Source: Anaerolineae bacterium | GTDB lineage: Bacteria > Chloroflexota > Anaerolineae > Aggregatilineales > Phototrophicaceae | DNA: 46,354 nt | NCBI GenBank assembly: GCA_030950085.1 | Contig: JAUZRW010000046.1 | Span: 1 to 46,354, forward strand | Reading direction: 5' to 3' | In this document: in pieces, positions 1 through 8,805 of the stretch | How positions within the stretch are numbered: position 1 is the first letter of the stretch | How the letters are laid out: every line of letters begins with the position of its first letter | Made by a program: the position numbers and the translations under genes | Notes under the pieces: model-generated | Seen by the model: the letters and a program-made list of their open reading frames with translations, nothing else | Database searches by the model: none | Told to the model about the DNA's origin: nothing

Positions 1-135
1 TCGGATTGGGGCGCTGAACTTTACGCCAACCTCATCTCCATCCTTGAAACGGCTCGCCGTCAGGGGCAGTCTATCTTTGAAACACTCAAGATGATTTTTG
101 CACCACAGCCTGATTTCTCATGGATAGCTGAATAG
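1..135 (+). CDS. C-terminal fragment of a transposase, probably IS66-like (5' end outside window)
   Basis: An open frame enters at base 1 and ends at the TAG at 133-135, giving 44 residues. The stretch SDWGAELYANLISILETARR followed by a short helix and a loose tail resembles the extreme C-terminus of IS66-type transposases, where an SxWG motif precedes a helix with an ETxRxQG pattern. Only the tail is visible, so the DDE catalytic residues cannot be checked. No inverted repeat or target-site duplication can be assigned with confidence; a weak candidate right end lies at about 155-170. The family assignment is tentative and any protein with a similar C-terminal helix could fit. Confidence 0.4.
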   Translation, partial: SDWGAELYANLISILETARRQGQSIFETLKMIFAPQPDFSWIAE

Positions 136-206
136 ATACAAATCCTTAAACGTTATTCGCGTTACATAATATATATCATAGTCATCAACAGATACAGGCA
201 GATTAC

Positions 207-1475
207 ATGCAGCGACATCGGATTCTCATCGGGATTTTATTGGCAGGTTTAGTCCTGCGCTTGATATTTGCCTTAAGTGCGAGTGTCGAGTATGCCGAAC
301 TCGGTGGGGGGGATATACGTTGGTATCTTGCCAATGGAGTCGCCTTGCTCAGTGGGCAACGTACAGGTATCTCAATGGGTTTGCCGTTTGATGTCTCTGT
401 ATTGCCCACTGCCCCCTTGTACCTGATATTCGTGGGTGTCTTTCTGCGATTATTATCATTTGAAACGGCACTTGTTGTTATACGGTTCATTCAAGTGGGG
501 CTGAGTGTCGCCACCTGCTATTATGCCTATGACATTGTACAGCGCCTTGCTCATGATAAGCGTGCCGGATGGCTTGCAGCCGCGATTCTTGCTTTCGCGC
601 CAGCTTTTGTGCTTGAACCTAGCAATGTTGTGACAGAAAGTTCCTATATTTTCTATATTATTGGCGGCATATGGGCATTTGTTCGTGCTGAGGATGATGC
701 AGCGATGAACTGGCGTTGGCTGTTATTATCGAGCGTATTGTTGGCATTGGCGACTCTCACACGGGCTGTTTCGCTATTGTTCCCCGTAGGATTGGCAGGA
801 TTATTATGGCTATCTCAATTTCGACAAAATTGGAAACAGGGCTTTCTAGCAGCCGTCATGTTTCTAGGCGTGTATGCTTCAGTTGCCAGCACATGGACAA
901 TCTATAATGCACTGGTCTATGACCGTTTTGTCATCGGTAGCGCCCAATTGATGCCGTCTATCTGGCGTGGTGCAGTCGAAAATGATATCACACCACAAGC
1001 CAGCGATGAAAGTCTCGGCGAGGCAACATATAGTGAGCAAACAACAGAAGTCATTGCCTCTGCCCCGATAGCTTATGTCAAACGCCGCACCCGTGAATTG
1101 CTTGCTTCGTATTTACAACCACACGGAACAATCGGCTTAGGCGCTGAGAGTTTGAAAGCGATGCTGCAAACATGGATTCAAGATGATTTTAGTCTAACGG
1201 GTTTGTGGCGGCTGGTTAATGGAGACGGGTTTTTTCCTAAATTACTCATTTATATCTGGCACTTTACTGGATTGATTTTAGGCTTGGTGGGAATGTGGTT
1301 AACGCGCACACGCTGGCAAATTTCGTTGGCGCTGGTTGGCTTTATCCTCTATACAACCCTCTTGCATCTGGTGATATTCGCCCTACCGCGCTATATATTC
1401 CCTGCCATGATTTGTTATTGGATGTTTGCAGCAATCGCCCTGATTCGCATATGGGATTGGCTTCATAGCCCGTAA
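207..1475 (+). CDS. Polytopic membrane glycosyltransferase, GT-C / ArnT-PMT-like
   Basis: 422 residues with an N-terminal signal-anchor helix (about 5-25) and roughly ten hydrophobic segments. After the first helix comes a polar loop with GGGDIRWY, which matches the acidic loop where GT-C glycosyltransferases of the ArnT/PMT type bind a polyprenyl-phosphate sugar donor. Later segments include SNVVTESSYIF and a C-terminal run of helices. The family moves a sugar or aminosugar from a lipid carrier to a lipid or protein on the outer face of the membrane; donor and acceptor cannot be read from sequence. The ATG at 207 gives a complete first helix. The gene stands alone, 70 bp after the transposase tail and 100 bp before a phosphatase gene. 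Family fairly sure, substrate unknown. Confidence 0.72.
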   Translation: MQRHRILIGILLAGLVLRLIFALSASVEYAELGGGDIRWYLANGVALLSGQRTGISMGLPFDVSVLPTAPLYLIFVGVFLRLLSFETALVVIRFIQVGLSVATCYYAYDIVQRLAHDKRAGWLAAAILAFAPAFVLEPSNVVTESSYIFYIIGGIWAFVRAEDDAAMNWRWLLLSSVLLALATLTRAVSLLFPVGLAGLLWLSQFRQNWKQGFLAAVMFLGVYASVASTWTIYNALVYDRFVIGSAQLMPSIWRGAVENDITPQASDESLGEATYSEQTTEVIASAPIAYVKRRTRELLASYLQPHGTIGLGAESLKAMLQTWIQDDFSLTGLWRLVNGDGFFPKLLIYIWHFTGLILGLVGMWLTRTRWQISLALVGFILYTTLLHLVIFALPRYIFPAMICYWMFAAIALIRIWDWLHSP

Positions 1476-1576
1476 CCTCCTAGAATTAGGATAATCTTAT
1501 AGTCGTCTTATTTCAATTTTGCACTATGATAAGGGGACTTGTGCAAGTATTCACATATTACATCACTAAGGGCTAC

Positions 1577-2236
1577 ATGACCGACTATACAACTATGGAA
1601 AATCGCACTTTGTATCTTGTGCGGCACGGACAACGTTTAGATGCTGTGAATCGCAATTGGCATGGCACAGCAGATAACAAGTATGACCCACCACTCTCGG
1701 AAAAAGGTTATTGGCAGGCACAACGCTTAGGCGACAGGCTGTCTCAAGAACCCATTGACTTTATCTTCGCTTCCCCTTACATACGGGCATTGCAAACCGC
1801 GCAACCGATAGCAGAGGCTCTTGATATGCCATTTTATGTTGATGATGGTATTGGTGAATGGCTAGGGAGCAGCATGATTCCGAATCCGCCAAATATCATT
1901 GAGCCGATTAAGCGAGCGGTAGATTTCTCTTATATGGGATTGACGCACCCGACTAAAATACACCCGATTTACCCTGAAACTGTCGAGCAAGTATTTGACC
2001 GCCTGCAACAAGCAGTTGATTATTTACTGGAAACATATGAGGGCAATCTATTATTAGTGGGACATGGGCGCGTTGTGACCGGCATTGCTCATCGCCTAAC
2101 GGGTCAAGCAGAATCAACCTTCAAATACGATTTAGCCTGTGTCAGCAAACTTGTTTTACAAGATGGTGAATGGACGATACGCCTAAATGGAGATACCTCG
2201 CATCTGACAGAAACAGTGATGCCGCATTTTGCCTGA
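1577..2236 (+). CDS. Histidine phosphatase family protein (phosphoglycerate mutase-like)
   Basis: About 219 residues. The signature LYLVRHGQR near the N-terminus supplies the phospho-accepting His and Arg of the histidine phosphatase superfamily; FASPYIRALQTAQPIAEAL supplies the second Arg, and LLLVGHGRVVTGIAHRL supplies the second catalytic His late in the chain. The frame is open back to an ATG at 1526, but that start has no ribosome site and adds 17 residues before the fold. The ATG at 1577 is preceded by TAAGGG at suitable distance and is preferred; an ATG at 1595 is also possible. The family dephosphorylates sugar phosphates, nucleotides or phosphoserine, and substrate cannot be told here. 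It is a soluble cytoplasmic protein. Confidence 0.85.
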   Translation: MTDYTTMENRTLYLVRHGQRLDAVNRNWHGTADNKYDPPLSEKGYWQAQRLGDRLSQEPIDFIFASPYIRALQTAQPIAEALDMPFYVDDGIGEWLGSSMIPNPPNIIEPIKRAVDFSYMGLTHPTKIHPIYPETVEQVFDRLQQAVDYLLETYEGNLLLVGHGRVVTGIAHRLTGQAESTFKYDLACVSKLVLQDGEWTIRLNGDTSHLTETVMPHFA

Positions 2237-2271
2237 TGTGTAACGCATATGTTTAAGATTGGTATTCGCTG

Positions 2272-3027
2272 ATGACAATTTCTGTTATTGTTGCTGTTGT
2301 ATTCATTTTTTTCCTCGCATCATTGGCACGCTCAACATTGGGTTTTGGGGATGCCTTAATTTCGATGCCGTTATTGACCTTTGTGATTGATGTACAGGTC
2401 GCAGCGCCTATTGGTCAGATGGTTTCGCTGACAATTGCGCTATTTATCCTCGCCAGTCGGTGGCGCAATATGGATTTTCGGGCAGCGCGTCGCCTGATTA
2501 TCGCGGCTGGTGTCGGGATTCCAATCGGTATTTTTGTACTGAAAAATGCCCCCGAAGCGCTTGTCTTATTTATACTCGGTATGGTGCTGACATTATACGG
2601 ACTCTATAGTTTTTTCGCGCTACAAGCCTCGACAAGCAAAGAGACTGTCGATGGCAATAAGGCGCAAACAGATAAACTCGCGTATGTTTTTGGCTTTATT
2701 TCGGGGATACTCGGTGGGGCATATAATATGAGTGGGTCTCCTATAGTGGTCTATGGTGCGTTACGAAAATGGTCGCCAGATACTTTTCGTTCAACCATAC
2801 AAGCATTCTTTTTGATGACCAGTTCTTTTACGATGCTCGGTCATGCTTTGGGGGGCTTATGGACACGTCCCGTTTTTACGCTGTATTTGTATAGCCTACC
2901 GACTGTCGTACTAGCAGTGTTTCTTGGCGGATGGTGCAGTCAACGCATCCCGACCCCCTTTTTCACGAAACTCGTCTATGGTTTTCTGATATTAATCGGC
3001 GTATTCATGATGGTGCGTGTCTTTTAA
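2272..3027 (+). CDS. Sulfite exporter TauE/SafE family membrane protein
   Basis: 251 residues, almost entirely hydrophobic, with seven to eight predicted membrane helices. The N-terminal half contains ARSTLGFGDALISMPLL and the second half FISGILGGAYNMSGSPIVVY. These are the paired Gly/Pro-rich motifs of the two repeats in the TauE/SafE (formerly DUF81) family. Members export sulfite, sulfoacetate or other small organosulfur anions, or are otherwise uncharacterised permeases. Length is normal for the family. The gene lies 35 bp after the phosphatase gene on the same strand and may be co-transcribed with it, but no functional link is evident. Confidence 0.82.
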   Translation: MTISVIVAVVFIFFLASLARSTLGFGDALISMPLLTFVIDVQVAAPIGQMVSLTIALFILASRWRNMDFRAARRLIIAAGVGIPIGIFVLKNAPEALVLFILGMVLTLYGLYSFFALQASTSKETVDGNKAQTDKLAYVFGFISGILGGAYNMSGSPIVVYGALRKWSPDTFRSTIQAFFLMTSSFTMLGHALGGLWTRPVFTLYLYSLPTVVLAVFLGGWCSQRIPTPFFTKLVYGFLILIGVFMMVRVF

Positions 3028-3044
3028 TTGCAATCTATCCTGAT

Positions 3045-3072
3045 TTGCAACTGCCTATTGTCGGTGTACAAT
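3045..3072 (+). promoter_or_regulatory. Probable sigma70-type promoter of priA
   Basis: TTGCAA at 3045-3050 and TACAAT at 3067-3072 are separated by 16 bp and lie about 30 bp before the priA start. This is a consensus match only. Confidence 0.45.
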
Positions 3073-3103
3073 AGAATAAATTGTCCAATTGCACCCCAAA
3101 TGA

Positions 3104-5728
3104 GTGGACATGGAAACGTATACAGAATATGCCGAAGTCGCGGTTAATGCGGCAGTACACGGCACTTTTCATTATCATATCCCCGAAAAATACGAAGGCT
3201 TACTGGTTTGCGGTCATCTAGTACGAGTTGCTTTTGGAACAGCCATGCAAACCGGAATCGTGCTTGCTATCCATGATGAATTACCGCCCGATTTACAAGA
3301 TATCCAAACCAAACCCATCATTGAACTTTTAGACCGACAGCCGATGATGACTCCACAACATATTGCGCTTGCTTTGTGGATGAGTCAAACCTATCTCACT
3401 GCAATAGGGGCGTGCCTGTGGTTAATGTTACCGCCCGGTCTAACGGGTTCTAGCATGAGAATGGTGCATTTATTAGATGATAAGGCAGAAGGTAGTACGG
3501 ATGGGCGACAGGAGATTCTTGATTTTCTGCATGAAGAAAGTCCGCGTAAATTAAGCCAAATCAAAAGATTATCAAGTTACAAAACGGCTGCTGCTATGGT
3601 GCGCGACCTTGAGAAGCAGGGCATTGTCCGCACAGAATCGGTACTCGCGCCAGCAAAGGCATCTCGCAAAGTTATAAAAACGGTTATCCGTGCTATCCCC
3701 GAAGATAAAATTGTCGATGCCCTCTCGCGCCTGAAAAATGCGCCCAAACAAAGCCAGATTTTTGCTTATATTGCCCGTTTCGATTATCCATTAGATATTC
3801 CCGAAATTCGTGACAAGATAGATGCGACAAAGGCTCAACTCGATGCACTAGAGCGCAAGGGTTTAGTGCAATATGGTGAGCGTATTGTTTTCCGCGATTC
3901 GTTAGCAGATAAAGATTTTGTGCCGAATCAGCCCTTACAATTAGTCGGTGAGCAACAGCAAGTTTGGGAGGTGGTACGAGAAGCATTGCAAAACCCCACC
4001 CCAGCCCTCCCCAAATTCGAGGAGGGAGCTAAGTCTGCTCCGACGCAGCATATTGGCGAAACGGCGCAAGATTCTCCCCCAAATTTAGGGGAGAAGTCTC
4101 AGCAACAGAGGGGGTTTCTCTTACACGGTGTTACAGGCAGTGGGAAAACCGAAATTTATCTCCATGCGATTGCGGAAACGTTACGACAAGGGCGACAAGC
4201 GATTTTCCTTGTGCCAGAAATTGCCCTCACACCGCAAACGATTCGGCGCGTTGCTGAACGGTTTCCAGAGCAGGTTGCCATTGTTCATGGTAGCCTCAGT
4301 CAAGGTGAACGTTATGATACTTGGCGACGGGCGCGAGATGGTGATATTGGAGTCATTGTCGGGACACGTTCGGCACTCTTTACGCCGCTTCCCGATATTG
4401 GCTTGATTATTCTCGATGAAGAACACGATACCAGCTACAAGCAAGCGCCACCGATTGCGCCGCCTTATTATCATGCACGGGCAGTCGCCGAAAAAATAAG
4501 CACCCTCAATCATGCGACTCTCATTTTAGGCAGTGCCACACCCGATATCGAGACCTTTTATCGCGCACAAAAAGGCGATTTAACCTATCTGCATTTGCCG
4601 AATCGCATTATGGGGCATAAACAACGGATTCAAAAGCAAGCAAAGCAACGCCATGTCGAACTGCGATATGCCTCTGTTGAAGGCGATGCGATGACCATTG
4701 GTCTGCCGCCTGTATCGGTTGTTGATATGCGCGAAGAGTTGAAGAGTGGCAATACGAGTATGTTCAGCCGTGATTTACAGACTAGCCTAGAAGGAGTCTT
4801 GCAACGCGGCGAACAAGCGATGTTATTTTTGAATCGGCGCGGACAATCGACCTATGTTTTTTGTCGAGATTGTGGCTATGTCGTGATGTGTGACAATTGC
4901 GATATGCCCATGACCTATCATCGTCATGGAGAAGCAATGCGTTGCCATCATTGCAATCATCAACAAGCAGTACCGACTGCTTGCCCAGATTGTGGTTCGC
5001 GTCGGATTCGTTATTTTGGCGCTGGCACACAACAGGTCGAGGCTGAACTGAAAAAGCAATTTCCAACAGCAAAGACTGTGCGCTGGGATGCCGATACTGC
5101 CCATAAACCCGATTTACACGAAAGCATTCTCGCTAAATTTATCTCAGGAGAGGCTAATGTCATGGTCGGTACACAGATGATTGCCAAGGGTTTGGATATC
5201 CCCTTAGTCACGTTAGTTGGCGTGATTAGCGCCGACCCCGGACTCGCCTTGCCCGATTTTCGTGCCAATGAACGGGCTTTTCAGTTATTGACTCAAGTTG
5301 CCGGACGTGCTGGACGTGGGATTCTGGGCGGCGAGGTCATTTTGCAAACCTATCAACCCAAACATGCTAGTATCGTCGCGGCTGCTCATCATGATTATGA
5401 GCGTTTTTACAATGCCGAGATTGATGCGCGGCGTGATATGGGCTACCCCCCTTTTCGCAAATTAGGGCGTGTACTGGTACACAATCAACATCCGATAGAG
5501 GCACAGCGCCAGATTGAAGATGCAGCAGCAAAATTACGCCATATCATTAGCGAAAATCAATTGACTGATACGCACCTAATAGGGCCCACGCCCTGTTTTT
5601 TCTCGCGCATTGATAAACACTATCGCTGGCATATCCTCGTTCGCAGCGCAGACCCTCTTGCGGCACTGTCGCATCTACAAACCCGTTCTGGTTGGTATAT
5701 CGACATTAACCCCGTCGATGTGTTGTGA
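3104..5728 (+). CDS. priA: Primosomal protein N' (PriA), replication-restart helicase
   Basis: 874 residues, longer than the usual 700-800. PriA recognises stalled forks and reloads the replisome. In order: N-terminal 3'-end-binding domain (about 5-105), a helical/winged region, the helicase with Walker A GVTGSGKTEIY (about 340) and Walker B DEEH (about 438), then a zinc-binding segment with four CxxC pairs (about 587-633: CRDCGY, CDNCDM, CHHCNH, CPDCGS), helicase lobe 2 with QVAGRAGRG, and the C-terminal domain. The start is GTG at 3104; the in-frame ATG at 3110 would remove two residues. Residues about 296-337 are a Pro/Glu/Gln-rich insert, encoded by a 127-bp palindromic repeat just before the Walker A motif (separate entry). 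All zinc cysteines and helicase motifs remain, so the protein is probably functional. Confidence 0.96.
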   Translation: MDMETYTEYAEVAVNAAVHGTFHYHIPEKYEGLLVCGHLVRVAFGTAMQTGIVLAIHDELPPDLQDIQTKPIIELLDRQPMMTPQHIALALWMSQTYLTAIGACLWLMLPPGLTGSSMRMVHLLDDKAEGSTDGRQEILDFLHEESPRKLSQIKRLSSYKTAAAMVRDLEKQGIVRTESVLAPAKASRKVIKTVIRAIPEDKIVDALSRLKNAPKQSQIFAYIARFDYPLDIPEIRDKIDATKAQLDALERKGLVQYGERIVFRDSLADKDFVPNQPLQLVGEQQQVWEVVREALQNPTPALPKFEEGAKSAPTQHIGETAQDSPPNLGEKSQQQRGFLLHGVTGSGKTEIYLHAIAETLRQGRQAIFLVPEIALTPQTIRRVAERFPEQVAIVHGSLSQGERYDTWRRARDGDIGVIVGTRSALFTPLPDIGLIILDEEHDTSYKQAPPIAPPYYHARAVAEKISTLNHATLILGSATPDIETFYRAQKGDLTYLHLPNRIMGHKQRIQKQAKQRHVELRYASVEGDAMTIGLPPVSVVDMREELKSGNTSMFSRDLQTSLEGVLQRGEQAMLFLNRRGQSTYVFCRDCGYVVMCDNCDMPMTYHRHGEAMRCHHCNHQQAVPTACPDCGSRRIRYFGAGTQQVEAELKKQFPTAKTVRWDADTAHKPDLHESILAKFISGEANVMVGTQMIAKGLDIPLVTLVGVISADPGLALPDFRANERAFQLLTQVAGRAGRGILGGEVILQTYQPKHASIVAAAHHDYERFYNAEIDARRDMGYPPFRKLGRVLVHNQHPIEAQRQIEDAAAKLRHIISENQLTDTHLIGPTPCFFSRIDKHYRWHILVRSADPLAALSHLQTRSGWYIDINPVDVL
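3991..4117. repeat. Palindromic repeat element inserted in the priA coding frame
   Basis: The 127-bp segment begins AAACCCC (3991-3997) and ends GGGGTTT (4111-4117), forming perfect 7-bp terminal inverted repeats. Inside are two further hairpins: CCCTCC paired with GGAGGG around 4006-4026, and CTCCCC paired with GGGGAG around 4073-4093. The reading frame runs through without a stop and encodes a low-complexity linker. This architecture is that of small non-coding palindromic elements usually seen between genes. Confidence 0.7.
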
Positions 5729-5772
5729 AAACTTGATGCTATAATCAAAATAGTTATCAGTGGAGATATACG

Positions 5773-6186
5773 ATGAGTGAACAATTTACAATTCAACTTG
5801 AGGACAAAATTGCACAACACGCTAATGAAATCGCCACATTAACGGGAGAATCAGTAGACCATATTTTGGCTGATAAAATTTCTGCACCCTCTTTTTTGCC
5901 ATCGCACCACATTGACGCGAATCTAGCCCAACTAGCATCTAATTCCGATATTCAACTCTGGTGGTTAGTCGCATTGGGGTTTCCATCAGATAAACGGCAG
6001 CGCATGTCTGAATTAACGACGAAAGACAAAGAAACTGGATTATCAAGCACCGAAGCGCAGGAACACGAGCATCTCCTAGAAAGTTATGATTGGTATCAAT
6101 TGCTACGCGCAGAGGCATTTGTTCTCCTACAAGGGCGTGGGTACGATGTTCAGAGTTATATCAAAAGCAACAAACCGAGTACATAA
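5773..6186 (+). CDS. Conserved small protein coupled to the HNH endonuclease gene
   Basis: 137 residues, soluble and mainly helical by eye. It starts MSEQFTIQLEDKIAQHANEI, similar to the opening helix of small ribbon-helix-helix or antitoxin-like proteins, and continues with a Trp-rich middle (LWWLVALGFP) and a helical tail (HLLESYDWYQLLRAEAFVLL). No catalytic motif is visible. Its TAA stop shares its last A with the ATG of the following gene (TAATG), so the two are translationally coupled. The GGAG at about 5762-5765 gives a good ribosome site for the ATG at 5773. It may be a DNA-binding, regulatory or protective partner of the nuclease; that role is inferred from coupling alone. Confidence 0.7.
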   Translation: MSEQFTIQLEDKIAQHANEIATLTGESVDHILADKISAPSFLPSHHIDANLAQLASNSDIQLWWLVALGFPSDKRQRMSELTTKDKETGLSSTEAQEHEHLLESYDWYQLLRAEAFVLLQGRGYDVQSYIKSNKPST

Positions 6187-6602
6187 TGGCAAAAGTTCCA
6201 GACAAAATTCGTGACAGTGTTCGCAAAAGAGCAGATTATTATTGCGAATATTGTAAGCGGTGGGAAGATATGATGGGCGATATTTTTGAAATCGACCATA
6301 TTAAGTCGCTTGTTGAAGGCGGTTCGTCGGATGAAGAAAATTTATGCCTTGCTTGTAGTCGTTGTAATAGTAGCAAGTCAAAATCTCTAACGGGCATTGA
6401 CCGAAGCACAGGGAACGAAGAGTTATTATTTAATCCACGTACTCAAAAGTGGTCAGACCATTTTCGATTTTCTGATGATTACGGCGAAATTATCGGACTC
6501 ACCCCAACAGGTCGCGCCACTGTTCAGCGCCTCAAGTTCAATCTGGATTTTATCTCGACAATGCCACTTAATGAACTCGACTACAGATTTTCAATTTTTT
6601 GA
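6186..6602 (+). CDS. HNH endonuclease family protein
   Basis: 138 residues. The HNH (beta-beta-alpha metal) core is complete: zinc-knuckle CEYC at residues 20-23, EIDHIKSLVEGG with catalytic Asp37-His38, Asn52 in the ENLCLAC helix, and CSRC at 57-60 followed by Asn61 and Lys residues. The C-terminal half contains LFNPRTQKWSDHF and GLTPTGRATVQRL, a signature of the stand-alone HNH family frequent in cyanobacteria and Chloroflexota. Such proteins cut or nick double-stranded DNA, but the biological role of this small family is not known. The ATG overlaps the stop of the preceding 137-aa gene by one base. Confidence 0.88.
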   Translation: MAKVPDKIRDSVRKRADYYCEYCKRWEDMMGDIFEIDHIKSLVEGGSSDEENLCLACSRCNSSKSKSLTGIDRSTGNEELLFNPRTQKWSDHFRFSDDYGEIIGLTPTGRATVQRLKFNLDFISTMPLNELDYRFSIF

Positions 6603-6756
6603 GTACGAGATTTTTGGTTAATTGAATTATTGTCAACAAAAATCAAGTACAAAATCTGCTATCTGGCATTGTAGAGTTATTGTTCTAGCACGGAGATGTT
6701 GGCACAAATATGGATGGAAACCGCCATTGGATTGATAAAAATGATAAAAGCGAACC

Positions 6757-6785
6757 TAGCCGCCAATAAGCAATAGGCGGCATAG
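6757..6785. terminator. Stem-loop between convergent genes
   Basis: GCCGCC and GGCGGC pair around an 11-12 nt loop between the HNH gene (plus strand) and the zinc-ribbon gene (minus strand). The plus side is followed by a T-rich stretch (ATTTTATTG). It could terminate the HNH transcript; the T-tract is imperfect. Confidence 0.4.
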
Positions 6786-6843
6786 ATTTTATTGTCGTAT
6801 TTACAGCAATTTACTGGCAAAACACAATCCGAGTGCTTGGGAT

Positions 6844-7086
6844 TCAGTCACCCACGCCAGCGATTTCTTGAGTAGGGGTTTCCATTTTTTCTTGGAGCTT
6901 TTTAGCGGAGTGTCGGATTTGGGCGCGAATATGCGCCGCTTCAATGATGCTAAATTTCTTACGAAGGATTGCATTTACTTCTTCATCACATCGTTTACAG
7001 AACATTGTATCCTTTGCTTCAAAAAACGATTCTGGAAGTTCTTGCTCACAACGAGCGCACGGTTTGAGAGCTTGCATTTCAGGCAA
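6844..7086 (-). CDS. Small zinc-ribbon protein
   Basis: 80 residues. Two CxxC pairs, CARC near residue 11 and CKRC near residue 30, are 16 residues apart, as in treble-clef or zinc-ribbon knuckles. They are followed by a charged helix (IEAAHIRAQIRHSAKKLQEK). The start is a TTG at 7084-7086, supported by AGGAG eight bases upstream; the ATG three codons later lies too far from that site. The protein is cytoplasmic and its partner is unknown. It could be a small nucleic-acid- or protein-binding adaptor. The regularly spaced cysteines and the good ribosome site argue that the gene is real. Confidence 0.65.
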   Translation of the reverse strand: MPEMQALKPCARCEQELPESFFEAKDTMFCKRCDEEVNAILRKKFSIIEAAHIRAQIRHSAKKLQEKMETPTQEIAGVGD

Positions 7087-7489
7087 GGTGCAATCTCCTC
7101 TGCTATTTTTGCGTTATAGACATTATAGCAAGTTCTGTGAATTTTGTCACTATTATGACCTTTCTCCTAGTCATAATTGGGCGCGATGCCTCAAAATGTC
7201 AGACTCTCACACAATAACAAGGGGCATAGATAGTCTATAATAGGTCATCAACTGAAATGTTAGAGTTTTTTAATGCCTTGTTAAATATACTTCTATTGAC
7301 CGCGATTTTGTATTTTCTCGGCTTCATTTTTTGTTGAATTATAGACTTGATAGACTATCGTTATTTTGTGGTGCTAGAATGGCTGAAATATCATAAGGGA
7401 CTGTTCACAATACAACAATCTGATAAACTGCTACAGTTTAATTATCCGTAGCGTATATTTTAGCTTATACCATATTGGAAGGAAAATTC
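7087..7489. other. Intergenic region, 403 bp, divergent promoter area
   Basis: This separates the divergently transcribed zinc-ribbon and cyclophilin genes. It is AT-rich and holds two short related motifs, GATAGTCTATAATA at about 7227 and TTGATAGACTATCG at about 7347, which could be operator-like. No coding potential was seen. Confidence 0.4.
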
Positions 7490-8713
7490 ATGTCGTATTT
7501 ACTACGGGGTATGGTTGTCACATTATTATTGGCAATCACAATGTCTATTGTCAGCGCACAAGATGACATAAGTACACCCGGCGAAATTTGTGAAGCTGCA
7601 ATACTCGCCGTAGAACCCGAATCACGGCAGTATTCGCAGGCGGAAGATGTCCTAGAAGTCGGTGTGGATTATCAGGCTGTTTTTTGTACCGACGCAGGTG
7701 CTATTTATATTGACCTGTTTGAAGATTTCACGCCAATAACGGTCAATAATTTTGTCTTTCTGGCACAAAACGGTTATTACAATAACACCCTATTCCATCG
7801 TGTGATTGAAGATTTTATGGCGCAGGGCGGCGACCCAACAGCAACAGGCTCAGGCGGACCCGGTTATCAATTCACCGATGAATTCCACATCCCTCTCACC
7901 TTTGACCGCACAGGTTTATTGGCAATGGCAAATGCCGGAGCTGGTACCAATGGCAGCCAATTCTTCATTACAACAGAGCTAACACCACACCTCAATTATC
8001 GCCACACCATTTTTGGCGAAGTGCTAGAAGGTTATGAGAATGTCGAAAATATTCTCCTGCGTGACCCTGCACAAGCAGACTCTCCTGCAACCGTTCTCGA
8101 AACAGTGGTCATTATTACTGAACCAGATAGTGTCGCTAGCCAATCGGATAATACACTGGCTGGTACTGATGCAGAAGCCGTTGTCGAAGGCTTGAGTGGT
8201 ATCGCATCGCCGGATTCGCTCCCACCCGATTTAGTGGATAGTTTCATCGCGCCAGAAATTGTCACTATGGATGAGACACGTCCTGCTTTAGCTGAAAATG
8301 GGCATGAATACCGTGTGACCGTCGCTATTCCTAACGGTCAATGCAATGAACAATATTTCTTCGATAGGCTTGATTATACGGTTGACTTATTTGAGTCGGC
8401 GGCGACTGTCAACAATATCTTAGCAAGTGAGGCATTTGAGTCGCGCAATGAGGAAGCAGGTTATACTCTCTTTGATACCGCTTATGGCATCAATTTCTAC
8501 CAAAGCGAAGCCGTGTCCGATTGCTCAGAAGAAGCGATTTCAGTACGGGCGTATTTACAACGGGGTCCCTATCTCATCACGATTGCTGTCTTATCCTCTG
8601 TAGAATCTTTCGAGGAAGCCGGGCGTGAGACTATGGTTAACGCTGTGTTGGTGAATCTGCCACGTATATTTGAGAGTGGTTTATCGGCAGTCTATCGTAC
8701 ATCTGCCCCATAA
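7490..8713 (+). CDS. Secreted peptidyl-prolyl cis-trans isomerase (cyclophilin) with extra C-terminal domain
   Basis: 407 residues. The N-terminus (SYLLRGMVVTLLLAITMSIV, then SAQ) is a signal peptide, so the protein is exported. Residues about 55-210 are a complete cyclophilin domain: LFHRVIEDFMAQGGDPTATG carries the active-site Arg and the FMxQGGD core, and GTNGSQFFIT and LNYRHTIFGEVLEG follow as in bacterial PpiA/B. It catalyses proline isomerisation in envelope proteins. Residues about 240-407 form a second region with two spaced Cys (NGQCNEQYF and SDCSEEA) and no recognised fold. The ATG at 7490 is chosen because GGAAGGA precedes it; the TTG at 7475 lies before that site. The gene appears monocistronic. 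Confidence 0.9.
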   Translation: MSYLLRGMVVTLLLAITMSIVSAQDDISTPGEICEAAILAVEPESRQYSQAEDVLEVGVDYQAVFCTDAGAIYIDLFEDFTPITVNNFVFLAQNGYYNNTLFHRVIEDFMAQGGDPTATGSGGPGYQFTDEFHIPLTFDRTGLLAMANAGAGTNGSQFFITTELTPHLNYRHTIFGEVLEGYENVENILLRDPAQADSPATVLETVVIITEPDSVASQSDNTLAGTDAEAVVEGLSGIASPDSLPPDLVDSFIAPEIVTMDETRPALAENGHEYRVTVAIPNGQCNEQYFFDRLDYTVDLFESAATVNNILASEAFESRNEEAGYTLFDTAYGINFYQSEAVSDCSEEAISVRAYLQRGPYLITIAVLSSVESFEEAGRETMVNAVLVNLPRIFESGLSAVYRTSAP

Positions 8714-8733
8714 ATATCCTATTTAGATTTTTC

Positions 8734-8765
8734 GATAGGGGCATAGCTTGTTTCTATGCCCTATC
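8734..8765. terminator. Stem-loop after the cyclophilin gene
   Basis: GATAGGGGCATAG pairs with CTATGCCCTATC (one bulged G) around a 7-nt loop, 21 bp after the stop. A T-rich run lies before it rather than after, so it may be a factor-dependent or processing hairpin rather than a classic intrinsic terminator. Confidence 0.5.
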
Positions 8766-8805
8766 AACTAACAAATTACCACGCTACCACAAGCGTAGGG
8801 GCTGG

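Noticed and set aside
203-490. 95-codon open frame opposite the glycosyltransferase
   Set aside because: Low-complexity, basic, entirely antisense to a clear membrane protein.
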